From: Misgurnus anguillicaudatus
Taxonomy: Eukaryota > Chordata > Actinopteri > Cypriniformes > Cobitidae
Assembly: GCF_027580225.2 (NCBI RefSeq)
Contig: NC_073359.2
Coordinates: 12,765,001-12,829,000 of the forward strand
Length of the DNA: 64,000 nucleotides
Direction of reading: 5' to 3'
Positions 33,416 to 44,879 of this stretch are shown here, piece after piece. The notes beneath the pieces are model-generated. The model saw only the letters and a list, made by a program, of their open reading frames with translations, ran no database searches and had not been told where the DNA came from. Numbering within the stretch: position 1 is the stretch's first letter; the number at the start of each line of letters is the position of its first letter. The position numbers and the translations under genes are program-made.

Positions 33416-35130
33416 AGGTTGTTTTAACCCATTGCTGTGTCAAATATAAACACTTTTCTGCATTAATTTAACCCAATGCCTGGATTTATACCATTTTAAC
33501 CCAACCGTGGGTTGACATTACCCTGCATGTGTATCTTCATTCTCAACACCTTTTGTGTCTGTCAAGCCTGAATAATGGTTTAACCAACATTTATCTAGGC
33601 ATCTGTCCACATTTCTAATCTCTCGTCTCTGCTGGCTCTCCCATACGGGAGAATTATTCCGCCTCGCCATCTTTCATTCCTAAATGACCTACTGATCTCC
33701 TCCATTCATTATGCAATATATGGGAGACAGAATTTAACTATCCATGTCCATTAATAAGAACATTACACATTAAACGATCTCATAAATGTTAATTAAATTA
33801 AAAGTAGACTATGCTGGGAGGATTATTCATGAGCTTAAATGGGCATAAAGTTTCAAACTTTGCTGTATGAAGACCGAATAGGTCATGTCTAATTGTAATG
33901 ATTTGTTGGTGATTGTACAACAGGAGACTCTTTGATTTAAATCATTTTTATGTCGAGTACATTGTGAGTGATTTCATATATTAGACACAATACCCTAGAG
34001 AAATTGACATTTTTCCTTTTTATCACATATAATTACTATATGCTCAAAATAAGCCTATGGCAGTAAGGCAAATGTGCAGGTATGAAGTGGATTATTAGCA
34101 ATACTGCAGCGCCCCCTACAGATCATCATTGGAATCTATACATATGTTATTTTACACAAAGTCTGGTTAATCAAGTATTCCAAGCAAGTATTCCGTTTCT
34201 ATATGCTGTGTTCGTCTATTTATGCGATTCTCGATTAGGGTTCAAATCCAAGTGTCCCTTAGGAGTCAAGACACAGCGGCGCTTGACAAATCATTAAAGC
34301 ATTCATGAATGTAATTGGCAAAGCCTAATCTTAAATGCCATCAATGTGATTAGTACATCTAGTGCCATTATGCCTGTTTTAAAAAGCAGATAAAAGCGCA
34401 AATTACATCAAATTACAGATTTAAAAGGAGTCGGAAATCCCGAACATGTAATGTAATTGCGCTTTTGTAACATACTTTGGGAAAAGCATGTGTCCGGCAT
34501 GATGGAAAAAGAAGAAAACTCAAATCTTTCCTGTCTGCTCGTAGTCCAAACCACAAGTCAAATTCTCTCATCTGTGAATAATTCTTTGAGTCCAATGAGT
34601 CTGCTGTTTTTGGATCGGTCTCTTACATTTTGGACAAGCGTCTATAGACGGGAAAACCTTTTCCTCTAAAATATATTAAACCAGTCAGTCAAACTATGGA
34701 TTTTAATTGTCAGCTGTTAATGACCGGAGAGTGAGGTAAGAAAATCTATAGAATGCTTATGTTGGAAAGGAAAGATCATCGCAAATTCCAAGTTTAAATT
34801 TTTAGTGAAAGCTCTACGAGGCCCTAAGGAGCTTTCTTGTATTTTTGTGTTATAATAAAACAATAATTCTCAGCTGTATGCTCAGTCCAAACCCTTTAAT
34901 CTCACTGGAAATTATTTAGTTTTCATTTATTATATTTTTTAATTTTACTAGGTGGAGACAGGGTTATAGATTTGTGGGGTGAGATTATTATTATTTTTTT
35001 AATAAAAGTCCAGACTCACAGAATTAGTTCAATATGATGCTTTGTGGAGCTCAATAATCAATATATGCATAGCTGTACATGGTAGTAATGCAAAAGTTAA
35101 GTTTTTAGAGGTTTGTTATTGTGGGTCTTG
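33416..35130. other. Gene-free, largely unique sequence
   Basis: No gene. 33690-33830 and 34285-34440 have the look of constrained non-coding DNA: no repeat ends, low simple-sequence content, and homeodomain-type ATTA/TAAT words (TTAATTAAATTAAAAG, GTAATTGGCAAAGCCTAATC). This is an impression that only alignment to other fish can test. Confidence 0.35.
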
Positions 35131-35398
35131 CGTTAGTTCACCCAAAAAATTCTGTCATCATTTACTCACTCTCGTGTTGTTAAAAACCTTTATCAATTTC
35201 TTTATTCTGATGAGCACGACGGAAGATATTTTGAATGTTTATAACCAAACCGATCAGAGGCCACAACGACATCCATATTATGCTGTTTTAATACTGTGAA
35301 AGTCAATGGGGCCTCTGGTTTGGTTACAAATATTCCTCAAAATATCTTCCTTTGTTTTCATCAGAACTAAGACATTATACAGGTTTTTAATAAAAAAT
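35131..35398. mobile_element. Fold-back MITE, intact copy
   Basis: Left TTCACCCAAAAAATTCTGTC, CATCATTTACTCAC, then GGAAGATATTTTGAATG, and TATAACCAAACCGATCAGAGG; right CCTCTGGTTTGGTTACAAAT, AAATATCTTCCTTTG, and a degenerate end near 35395. The loop is short. Other copies: 35655-36610, 37262-37485, and end fragments near 10600, 51240 and 55930. Confidence 0.8.
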
Positions 35399-35479
35399 TA
35401 TAATGTTTGTAAAAAATTATGAAATGTAAAAAATGTATGGGCTATTCCACCGAATCTGTGCCATTTCTGTTTGCAGGAC

Positions 35480-35654
35480 ATTATGGGGCGGTTTCCCAGA
35501 CAGGGCTTAAGCCTTGTCCCAGACTAACTTAAATGTAAGTGTTTTTTTAATCTAAAACAACTTGCTCTGACATATTTTAAAATATATCAGTGCGCGTGTT
35601 GTGTCTCAAGATGCACACCAGTATTGTTTATTTGTAAATAATGCTTAAAAATTA
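35480..35654. repeat. Dispersed repeat, copy 1 of 3
   Basis: Begins GGTTTCCCAGACAGGGCTTA and contains ACATATTTTAAAATATATCAG. Related copies at 46720-46900 and 55965-56205 share the order: GACAGGG/TTAA, AGACTAA, ACAACTTGC, ATATATCAGTGC. Probably a MITE; ends not defined. Confidence 0.55.
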
Positions 35655-36610
35655 CTTAAAGGGATATACAAATGAAAATTTTGTCATCATTTACTTACTC
35701 TCAGGTTGTTACAAACTAGGGATGCACCGAATTCAGATTTTTTAGGTTCGGCCGAATCCACCGTTTAAGATTCGGCCGAATCCGAAACCGAATACCGAAT
35801 CCTACTCGCATCCTTATTCCATTAACACAGTAAAACAAATTAATGAAGTAAACAACGTCCACAGCAGTGTATTTTTCATTTTATTTAATTTTAACTGTAC
35901 ATTATGCCAGGATGACAAGTTGAAAAAACTATTTTGACATTTACCATAAGCCTATGCATAATGAAAGCGATGCGTTGCGACACACTCGTTTTTCCAATAA
36001 GCAAGCAGCTCCGCGCTGAAAACTATATTTAACTTTGAGTGAGAAGCTCCGCTCATCAATGTCAGTTTTCACACGGCCGTCCAATTACAGTGGAGGAGGG
36101 GCGGGACATTACCACAGCAACCAACCGGCTCACAGCTGAAGCATCACAGCTACCAAGCGCTCGGCTGAAAAACAGCTGGCATTTGGCGTCCTCAAGGCGT
36201 TTTCAGCCGTGTTTAAAAGTTTTGGTGTGTCCAGCCCCTAAGGCTCACCGAAAGAAAAAGCTCATCTCCACATCAGCACCCGATGTGTGTAATCAACGGC
36301 CGCGTGACGTCAAACAGCGTAGCGCAAGCCTAGGGTTCGGTTCGGTGGAAAAAAAATCTAGGATTCGGCCGAACCCGAACCCCGTCAAAAAGCCCAGTAT
36401 TCGGCCGAATCCGAATCCTGGATTCGGTGCATCCCTATTACAAACCTGTATAAATGTCTTTGTTCTGATCGACACAAAGGAAGATATTTTGAGAAATATT
36501 TGTAACCAAACCCCATTGATGTCCATGGTAGGAAAAAAGAATCCTATGGAAGTATATGGGGTCCCCGAACAGTTTGGTTACAAACATTGTGGGCAAGCAA
36601 CAATCTTAAA
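35655..36610. mobile_element. Fold-back MITE, interrupted by hAT
   Basis: Left arm AATGAAAATTTTGTCATCAT to TTACAAAC, then the hAT insertion, then CTGTATAAATGTCTTTGTTC, GGAAGATATTTTGAG, the loop with paired CCATTGATGTCCATGG, and the start of the right arm (TTTGGTTACAAACATT). The right arm is truncated near 36590. Confidence 0.75.
35717..36437. mobile_element. Non-autonomous hAT element with perfect 8-bp TSD
   Basis: Inverted ends TAGGGATGCACCGAAT and ATTCGGTGCATCCCTA are perfect over 16 bp, flanked by identical TTACAAAC at 35709-35716 and 36438-36445. Subterminal TTCGGCCGAATCC motifs recur at both sides (35748-35810, 36358-36425). 721 bp, no transposase. The 193-codon open frame starting at 36039 runs out of this element into the host fold-back and is not a gene. 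36220-36235 contains GGTGTGTCCAGCCCC, an end motif like that of the element at 53031-53504. Confidence 0.93.
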
Positions 36611-36701
36611 GGACTATTAAAATTGCACAGTGTATACTGGGCTTAACATACAGTACACCCTAATTCTGCAATCTGATTGGTTAATAAAAACGAATTAATT
36701 T

Positions 36702-37214
36702 GTTACATTTATATAGCGCTTTTCTGCAGCCCTCAAAGTGCTTTACATATGAAAGGGGGATTCTCCTCAACCACCACCAATGTGCAGCATCCACCTGGAT
36801 GATGTGATGGCAGCCATATTGCGCCAGAACGCCCACCACCCACCAGCTTATTAGTGGAGAGGAGACAGAGTGATATAGCCAATTAGTATGAGGGGATGAT
36901 TAGTAGGCCAACGGGCAAGTTTGGCCAGGGCACACCCCTACACCCCCTAGGACATCCTGGGATTTTTAACAACCACAGATAGTCAGGACCGTGGTTTAAC
37001 GTCTCTGCTTTTTTTGATAGTATAGTGTCCCCATCACTATACTGGGGTGTTATTACCCACACAGACCACAGGGTGAGCACCCCCTGCTGGTCTCACTAAC
37101 ACCTTTATCAGCAGCAACCTGGTTTTCCCAGGTGGTCTCCCATCCAAGTACTGACCAGGTTTAGCCCTGCTTCAGTGGGCAAGCTGTCTTGGGCTACAGG
37201 GTGATATGACTGCT
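36702..37214 (-). mobile_element. 5S rRNA-derived SINE (SINE3-like)
   Basis: On the minus strand the head (about 37214-37105) reads CATATCACCCTGTAGCCC, then GAAGCAGGGCTAAACCTGGT, then CAGTACTTGGATGGGAGACC and ACCTGGGAAAACCAGGT: the order and wording of 5S rRNA, including its internal promoter region. The body follows, and the 3' end near 36702 is AGCGCTATATAAATGTAA, the L2/CR1-type tail. A 5S-derived head joined to a LINE tail defines SINE3-class elements known from zebrafish. It is not a 5S gene: the 5' third is diverged and no U-run terminator follows. Confidence 0.85.
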
Positions 37215-37261
37215 GTTGAATGTTGATCCAGGACCAACAATTCACTTGGTGAAATCACATT

Positions 37262-37485
37262 CACCTTCAGTATAAGGTATGTAACCAAACTAATCAGAGG
37301 CCCCATTGACATTAATAGTTTGCGTTTTTCCTATTATGGAAGTCAATGGGGCCTCTGATTGGTTTGGTTACAAATTTTCCTCAAAATATCTTCCTCCATG
37401 TTCATTAGAACAAAGAAATGTAAACAGGTGACAATGAAATGATAACAGAAATTTTCGTTTTTGAGTGAACTATCCCTAAGGACCA
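37262..37485. mobile_element. Fold-back MITE, right half
   Basis: Starts in the inner left arm (GTAACCAAACTAATCAGAGG), has the loop CCATTGACATTAATAG / ATGGAAGTCAATGG, and a full right arm to TTTTTGAGTGAACTATCCC. The left outer arm is missing. Confidence 0.7.
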
Positions 37486-37514
37486 CGCATGTCCAAATTC
37501 TGTAACATAACCAT

Positions 37515-37622
37515 TTTTCACTACAAACAACCCTTTGTAAAACAGAAAGCTTCTTTGGATATTAAAGGTTCTTTATAGAACCATTTAGCCAAAAATGATT
37601 CTTCTATGGCATCGTGAAGTAC
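37515..37622. mobile_element. MITE fragment (TTCTTTATAGAACC type)
   Basis: AAAGGTTCTTTATAGAACCA with TTCTTCTATGGCATCGTGAAG, related to the complete element at 49185-49449. Confidence 0.5.
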
Positions 37623-39714
37623 CTTTATTTGAAATAGTAAAATACACAGCAGATCATTGTTACTGTATGCAATGAGTATAATGAGATGATTGTAATTACA
37701 TCACAGTTTTTAAGGCACTAGGAATGAAAATGAACCCTAAGTGGAGAGATTTATACAAGGAGCTAGAAACACCACGTCGCTCTTACTAAAAGGTGCCAGT
37801 TATTTGTGAGGAATCCGTTTGCACCAAAGTCTAGCGCAAACCTTGACCCCACATGTCAGCGAATTCCTTTTAACCTTGTCATTTTTAGCTAAATCAAATA
37901 AGTAAAGCTAAATTGAATCTAATCTGATCATTTCAAAAGGCGAGATGGATTTTCAAAACAAACAGTGACATATGGAGTAACTTAAAAGATGTTGGTGGGA
38001 CTTCTTTACTTTGGTGAGTAATAGAGTTAATGTTATTAGGGGAAATGGCTTGCGCGTGAATGAAGAAAAATGGAGGTGATATTCACATGGTTTGATAAAA
38101 CAACAAAATCGAAGCCAGCTGGATCAATGTTTCTGGGTGTAGAGCATTTCCAACAACTTAATAACAGAGGATGTGCGATAGGAGCCTGATCTTAAGAGAA
38201 TTCATACATATTTTATGAGTTGGCTAATTTGTATGAATTGGTACGATTCAAGTTAATCATGCAAAAATTTACAATTATCATAAAAAAAACGTAGTCCCAC
38301 CCGTACGTCGACGTCACAGGGGCAAAGGCAAATCGTACAAAAATTTATAAATGTGGTCATACGAATTAATACACAGTAGCATCTTCGTAAAATATTGAGC
38401 GTTGGGCATAGAGTAGATACTTTCAGTATATGCACACCACCAGCAACTAGCAATAGTGGAGCAATGCCAATTAATGTCTTGTCAGTTACTGCATTTGATG
38501 TTTTTTTGTTTGTGCCACCGAAATTATGAACGCCTTCTAACAACCTCATTGAAAGAGGCGGGCGACAAACAGTGACAAAGTCGCTGGTGGTGAGCATGGA
38601 GCTTAACGTAAAATTAAGTCTTTATTTCATAAAAGGCTAAATTAATGTACAATCCCAGATGTGTTCTGTAAAAACACACACACACACAAAAATAAAGCAA
38701 TCTATTTTTAGACATGGTTTACAGACTGGTGTGGTGTAAAGGATGAATTTTATTGTCAGATCTTTTCCAGTTCCAGATAAGCACATCTGTTTGCGTGCCA
38801 AGCAAGGCTCTTTTAACACAAACGTATTCAAAGCATTAAAACCAAACGACTTCCCAAATAAAAATGTAATTGTGTTTAAACAAAATTTCCTTTCTTTTCT
38901 CGTCTTTAAGGAATACAATGCAAGCCATTATGTGGCATTTTAAAGGCATTTTTGCCATCTACGCAAACCCATCTGTCACTGCCCACCAAACAGCGGAGTT
39001 TTAAAGAGCCGCCACGTGTTTGCCAGCTCCCAACAACGTGGCCGTGCCTGACAGCTGTTTACTGTGATAAACTGTGTCTGTCAGTGCTGTAAACAGTGAA
39101 GATTTTCTTAATATGTGGCAGTTTTGCATTTGGAAAACGGCACCATCTGGCGCTGTTACCCAGTTTAGAGAGTTTGTTATGATGGAGTTTGAACAATGCA
39201 GAGTCACAGCACAGACTAATAATAACATCCACACCAGACTATCAAAGCAATAAGTGTACCATTGACCTTTTGAGATATAGGCCTATATGTTATATGTTTT
39301 ATCAGAGAGCTGCCACATCTGCTATCTTAAATGCTCATTCAAAAATTTAGTGCGAGATAGGAATGCATACTGCATACGTTGGTTATTAACAAAAACGTGA
39401 CATTATCACAATGACATTACACCGAAGGATATGTGCTGTGAGAAGACAAATAACACATTTGGCATACTAATATAAACAATGTTAATGCAATCCAGAACAC
39501 TGCTAATACAGAACTTGTTGCCATTGTTTTCTTGTGTTTGTATAAAGTCCTGTGGTTTTGAATTATTTTAATTACTGTATTTTCTATATTTTTATGTGCA
39601 AAACATGGCAACATTACAGATTTTTGCTTTTACAGATTTTTCATAAGTAGGAAGTAGTAGAAACTCAGATTTAAAGGAAAACGAAGCCATTTTTTAAATA
39701 TTTTATCCTGTTCT
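37623..39714. other. Gene-free stretch with one palindromic repeat
   Basis: At 38185-38370 ATTTTATGAGTTGGCTAATT and TCGTACAAAAATTTATAAAT belong to the GATCTCA fold-back type (see 59377-59593). The remainder shows no gene. 38970-39240 is somewhat GC-richer but has no supported frame. Confidence 0.4.
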
Positions 39715-40445
39715 TACCTCAACTTTGACGAATTAATACATGCCGTTTTGGGCGTCAAAATCGCGTCTACCGCGCCTAGTTTGCCGCTTGAACACTTTGA
39801 ATGCATTCGCGTGTGTAGAGCGGAGTAGACGCGCGGAAAAAGCAAGCATTTGACGCACGTCCGAGGCAAAATCCGCTTCTTGTGGGAGGGGCAACTGCTA
39901 TGCGGTTGTCTGTTTGCAAGATGACTGATGTTGATTGTGCATTTATCGAGAGAGTTACCGGTTTGTATGTGGTAACCTTCCTATGGGGGAAATAAACAGC
40001 ACGGGTCGATAAACGTCACGTGACTCAAAAGTGAAATGTGTATTACAGCTTACCAGGTTGCCCAATGTCCTCACTGACACTCTTTCAAGCGAGGTCCTTT
40101 TTATTCCTGTCTCATCTATAAAAATAAGAACTTGTGTCGTATAGCTCCGGGTGACTGCTTATGGACAATAACAAGCGTTGGTTGAATGAGTGACTTCGGG
40201 CGGGGCTGCCACCACAGCAGCAAGCAGGCTCCTGATTGGTTAACGCGAAGCGAAATTCCGCCAAACTTCACATTTTTCAACTCGGGCGTTAGCCGCAAAT
40301 TCGCGTGAACCGCAAAATGCACAAAAAGCACATTCACGCGTACCGCGCACAACGCTCAATTCGCGCCTTCCGCGGCGCACCGAACGCCTCTTCCACGCTG
40401 CGGGACCTCCAAGGTCAAACTTTGTTTCTAGAAGTAGGCGGGAGT
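39715..40445. mobile_element. CpG-rich DNA transposon relic, possibly Harbinger-like
   Basis: A CpG-dense segment bounded by GCGTCAAAATCGCGTCTACC on the left and CGCACCGAACGCCTCTTCC on the right, with many GCG/CGC words unlike the flanks. At about 39920 an ATG opens MTDVDCAFIERVTGLYVV ahead of a possible splice donor; this short N-terminus reminds me of fish Harbinger-associated proteins but is too brief to assign. Ends and target duplication are not resolved. Confidence 0.4.
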
Positions 40446-42133
40446 ATAATACATAATATCCAAACAGCGCTGTCAAATATTGTGACGTCATGTGACTCGC
40501 TCGTTCCTCCAATGACTTCATGGAAAATAATGATAGTCTTTGTGTGACATTTTATTTCCTGGTGTGGAAACTGCATTTTATATTCTAACATATGGATAAA
40601 TAATAATAAGAACGAACGTGTATGCATGTAAACAAAGACTTTTATTTTGGGGCTGACTGGCACTTAGAAAAAGGCACCAGTCTAACAAAAACCCTTGCAA
40701 AAACTTCATTTTGGGGCTTATTGACTTCAAACGTGAAACATAACTTCTTTAGACTTGTGGCTTTGGGATCATTGCATTTCTAAGTTTCAAACACATATAT
40801 CATTAAGTTTTTTAGTAATAAAAAGTTTTATTTCAAAGTACTTCAGCCTCTCTAACTTTGAAACCTAAAAAAATGAAGCTCAAAGTGTCTTCTCTCTAAT
40901 GATACCATAGTTATGCTTATACTCTAAATGGTTTAGTAAAAACAAAAAAAACAAAAAAAGTGCATTTCAAGAGGTTAAACCATGATGTGAGTGATACATA
41001 TGTTCATTGGGTTGTACTGTTTTTTTTCATGTGAAACGTACAGGTATAGCCAATTAAACATTTAAAAACAATATTACTATAAAACGTCCTGTATAGTATC
41101 GTGGCTTGGGCTAAACTTTATTAAATAGCAAAATTTTGGCCATTTTGTTTTTATGAAGCATTTACCCGTAAAAGTAATGTCTTCTTTAAATGGTGACGGC
41201 ATAGACAAAGTTTAGCATTTATGCTTGGGGGGCACCAACCAGCTAACAAGGGTCCTCAAATACAAATACTTGAGATTAGTGAGAGAGTGCGGCTTCATAG
41301 TTTAAAAAAAAACTACAATTGTTTTAATTCATGGAAAACAATAAGTTACTCAATCTACCCATTAAAATATTAAGTATTAGGATTAGATAACTAAAATATG
41401 AATTCTCATATTTCTATTTAATTAGCTCAGACAAAATCATATTTGGCTCTGGTCTGGGGGTGCAGTGCCCCCCTATGCCCCCCAAATCCACGTATGGGTG
41501 TCATCATCTTTTAATAAATTACACAAAAAATACAGGTATGTACTCAAAGAATGTGCATCAAAATTTTTTTGCTTTTTTTAATTATTTATGAAGCCACTGT
41601 ATACTCTAACATTACATATTAATTGTTATATCGGTATTATTATTTTTTTTTTTGTAAATAAAAAAGCCTGACAATCTTCCACAACAGACATTGCATCTAT
41701 TTATTGTGCCATGTTTCTCACTGACACTTGGGACTTTAGAAAATTGTTTCCCAATTATGTTCGACTTTGTGGTGCATTCATGCGCGCTTATCTCTTGAAC
41801 CTGACCTAAATGCAGCATAATTTAAGAAAGGAAGAACTTAAAAGTAACATTTCGTTATGAGCTACATTGCTATAGAAACTGATTAACTGATCTAGGTCCG
41901 AAAAGTGACATTATGATTTTTTTTAAATCATAATTGCCAAAAATAGAGAAGAGTTTTTAAAGACCAATAAAATCCACTGAAAGTCCCTTGTGATAAGAAA
42001 TGCTGGATTGTTTTGCATTGTAATGACTCGATTAGTTTATTTAAATAAAACTGGCAGCATTGTATTCCAAAAATATGCAAATATTTTCAGCAAAGAAAAA
42101 CTGCATTGAGGGCCTTTTTGTCAGCCATTTAGT
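40446..42133. other. Gene-free AT-rich sequence
   Basis: No gene seen. 41220-41500 contains GGGGGTGCAGTGCCCCCC, a small near-perfect palindrome, and may be a repeat. Confidence 0.4.
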
Positions 42134-42482
42134 TTAAAGTGCACCTATTTCATTGCTAAAAAATACGTTATTTTGTGTATTTGGTATAATACAATGTGTT
42201 TGCATAGTTTATGGTTAAAAAAACATTATTGTCCACATACCGTACATTTTGTAGCTCCAGATTTCTTCCTGAAACACACAGATTTGAAAAGCTCCATGTC
42301 CCTGATTGGCCAGCCAATCTGTACGTTGTGATTGGCCTGACATAAACCTGAAACGTGACGTTCCTTACCGCGTTCATGAAAGCACGGAAGGGAGGGAGAG
42401 GAGTTAGCTATGCTCCGTTAGTTTGAAAACAGTTCAAACATCAACAATAAATGACGTCTCGCAGATTCGCTTAGAGCGCCTT
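42134..42482. mobile_element. Family B (inverted) joined to family A right half
   Basis: 42134-42364 is the inverted right half of family B, starting TTAAAGTGCACCTATTTC and preserving the uninterrupted CCAAATAC site (complement at 42177-42184). It joins at about 42365 to CGTTCATGAAAGCACGG, the right half of family A, ending ATTCGCTTAGAGCGCCTTT. Compare 2887-3599, where A and B are in a different arrangement. Confidence 0.7.
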
Positions 42483-43202
42483 TAAGATCATGGCTACAGT
42501 ACTGTATGCTTATGCATCCAGCCAAAGGTTTAACATGTGATCACATATTTTAAAAATTCATGTGTTTTTCATAAAGAAAATTAAATAGCCCTCAATTAAA
42601 TATTTTTTTTCTGTCCTCCAATTAAAATTCCATACCAAGGACATGAAATGAAAGCCTACTCTCAAACTGGGAAATTGACATTGCTTAAAGAACGTGTATG
42701 AATCCAGTTTATCAGGATGTTGGAGTATTGTAAATTCACAATTATATCTGCATAATTACTGTACAGTATTTCATACAGTAGATGAGCTAGAAGCCTATGG
42801 TCTCAATTGGCACAGAGTTCAGTTCACATCCAGTTTTTGTCAGGTTGTTAGGGGTGAGACACAGCCTCACAGACTCAGTAAGTGCAAAGCGCTGACAGAA
42901 ACCCATAAACTCAGTTTGGGAAAGGGCATATGGGGGGAGCTAAGACAAACAGTGATGAGTGAGATGCTTGAAATAAATAAGTATAAAAAGATAATAAACA
43001 CAGAGTGACAGAGGCAATGGCTTTTCTTTTCATGGCGACATCAAACAGACTAATGCTGAGAAGATGCATTATGTATCTGACACTGCAGAAACAAGAGAAA
43101 GGAAAGGATTAGAGGAATTTTCTGGAGCATTTACCTTAATTCACTACTGACAATAATTGCATGTCTGAGACTACTTAACTCCTGAGAGACAATTAATTAT
43201 AA
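42483..43202. other. Unannotated sequence
   Basis: No gene; a 104-codon open frame at 42694-43008 has no family, splice or repeat support and I do not call it. Confidence 0.4.
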
Positions 43203-43345
43203 TATTGGGCTCCTGTATAGCTTAGTGGTAAAGCAAAAGGTCATGGGTTCGAACCCAAGGAAAACACAAAGTGATAAAAATGCAATTACATTGTAATGCA
43301 ATGTAAGTTGATTTGGATAAATGTGTCTGCCAAATGCGTTAATGT
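43203..43345 (+). mobile_element. tRNA-derived SINE
   Basis: The best SINE in the window. Box A TAGCTTAGTGGTAAAGC and box B GGTTCGAACCC are correctly spaced, then a short body and the tail TTGGATAAATGTGTCTGCC, AAATGCGTTAATG, shared with L2-type LINEs of cyprinids (HAmo-like). Internal RNA polymerase III promoter boxes are intact. The missing aminoacyl stem pairing and the tail rule out a tRNA gene. Confidence 0.82.
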
Positions 43346-43753
43346 TTTTTAGCTTATTAAATAAATCCAAGAAAAACAAAGCAGAACAAATTCAGCAAAC
43401 ACTTGGGGTTAAGATCATGATTAATAGTTTTTTTTCACAAACTAGTTAAGTCTTTAGTGATGAGGTGCAACATAATAAATAATATAATACAAAAATAATA
43501 TAAAAAATAATAAAAAAAAATGTTCAAATGTAATAGTATTACAAAGGAATAATTATTGTATATTACATATCTGTAATGTTAATTTGACAGATTTAACGAC
43601 TTGTCAGACCCCTCTAGCGACTTACAAGTGTAAAACAGATTTGAAGTGTCAATGTAGTAAGAATGCAAATCCAGCGTGATGTCACTGGTATGCTGATAGA
43701 ACAATAACGTAATCTAGCGACATTTAGTGACTTTCCAAGGAAGCTACTTTCCA
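43346..43753. other. AT-rich sequence with possible repeat
   Basis: 43600-43745 contains CTAGCGACTTACAAG and CTAGCGACATTTAGTGAC, an internally repeated phrase likely from a dispersed repeat. No gene. Confidence 0.4.
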
Positions 43754-44879
43754 TTAAAGAAACACTATGCAGTTATTTTACCTTAATATAACAGCTTCAA
43801 AGTTATTTCGGTGGTAAACAAAGTCATTGTAGGGCGAATCATCCTCCTGTTGAAGCTCGGGGAGGACGCCACTAGAAAAAACAGCAATGCAAGCTTGAAA
43901 GAAGCGCCCCTGACCGGTGGATGACGTCAAAGTACCGCGAGAATGATCCGAGACGGCACTTTGACTTCATCCCGCTGTCGGTTCTTGCAGCGCAGCATGA
44001 AGTCAAACAAGCCTATAACAACAACTGCATGCGTGAATTTGAGACGTAATGCTAAACGATTTAAAAGTTAAGAAAGCACGTTCGGAAGAGAGTAGGAAAA
44101 AGAAAAGAGAATCTGACCGCATTAGGAACTGGACAAGAGTCCCACTCTGTCAGGCTTTTACTCGTTGGCGTGAGCTAAAAGACAGCACTGGATGCAACAG
44201 AGATGCTGATCTGGCGATCTTGTTGATGGACTAGTAAGTAAATCTCTTATTTGTAAACTTGTTTGCGGTCTATGTTGTATGTTGTTGCGCTTGCTTGTAG
44301 TATGTCATGCGATTATCATGACAACAGTTGTCAATATCTCACATAATTATCAGGACATAAATAAGCCTTGTATATAGTTGTATATAGTGTAAACATGCAC
44401 AATTTGGAAAACTATAATGATAAATAGCAATAATCATGTATAGTGACATTATAACGACCAATGTTATGAAATAATGCAACGTACACAATTAACTTTGTCA
44501 TGGCATTTTGTAATTTTTACATTACAATAAAAGAACACAAATGAAATTATACAGTAGACATAGACTATAGACTGTTTACTTGTGATTTAGCTGCAATCAT
44601 GTAAAAACGTTACAAGCCAGCAAACGCGGTAGGCTACTTTATTATTATATGCACTCTACACTTGGAATAAACTTCTTATTATCCTATTACCATCATCAGT
44701 AGTTAAGTAGACTATGCAGTAGCCTAATATTTGTATACAATTGTGAAACATTACCTGGGCATTATCTTCGGAGGTGTACAGAGTGGGGGTGGGAAATTAC
44801 GACAGTTCCAAGTATTCCCCAGCGACTCTAGGGGTCGTTGTTTGACAAAAAACATTGAAAATGCACAAAGCACCTTTAA
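43754..44879 (+). mobile_element. TTAA-flanked element with an exon-like ORF
   Basis: Left end TTAAAGAAACACTATGCA and right end (complement) TTAAAGGTGCTTTGTGCA are imperfect inverted repeats with TTAA at both edges. The plus strand carries a short basic ORF ending in a splice donor. TTAA flanks plus an additional non-transposase ORF would fit Kolobok, but no transposase is present and the superfamily is inference. It shares its right TTAA with the next element. Confidence 0.6.
43997..44233 (+). pseudogene. Exon of a repeat-borne protein, frame-shifted
   Basis: An ATG at 43997 opens MKSNKPITTTACVNLRRNA and is lost to a frame change near 44065. The shifted frame continues KKARSEESRKKKRESDRIRN, then FTRWRELKDSTGCNRDADLA and ILLMD. 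The apparent stop TAG is split by a strong splice donor (CTA|GTAAGTAAA, exon end 44233), so the protein would continue in a next exon. The N-terminal half is strongly basic; the (R/F)xRWRELK-DADLA-LL part resembles a short motif I associate with multicopy fish repeat proteins. Function unknown. Confidence 0.55.

Noticed and set aside
36039..36620. 193-codon open frame on the plus strand
   Set aside because: It runs from inside a hAT element across its right end and target duplication into a fold-back MITE; no motif or splice support.
37100..37214. 5S rRNA gene
   Set aside because: Only the 3' two-thirds is similar, no terminator, and it is joined to a SINE body with an L2-type tail.
42694..43008. 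104-codon plus-strand frame
   Set aside because: No ATG context, splice, composition or motif support beyond its length.
43203..43270. tRNA gene
   Set aside because: Boxes A and B are good, but acceptor stem pairing is absent and a SINE tail follows.
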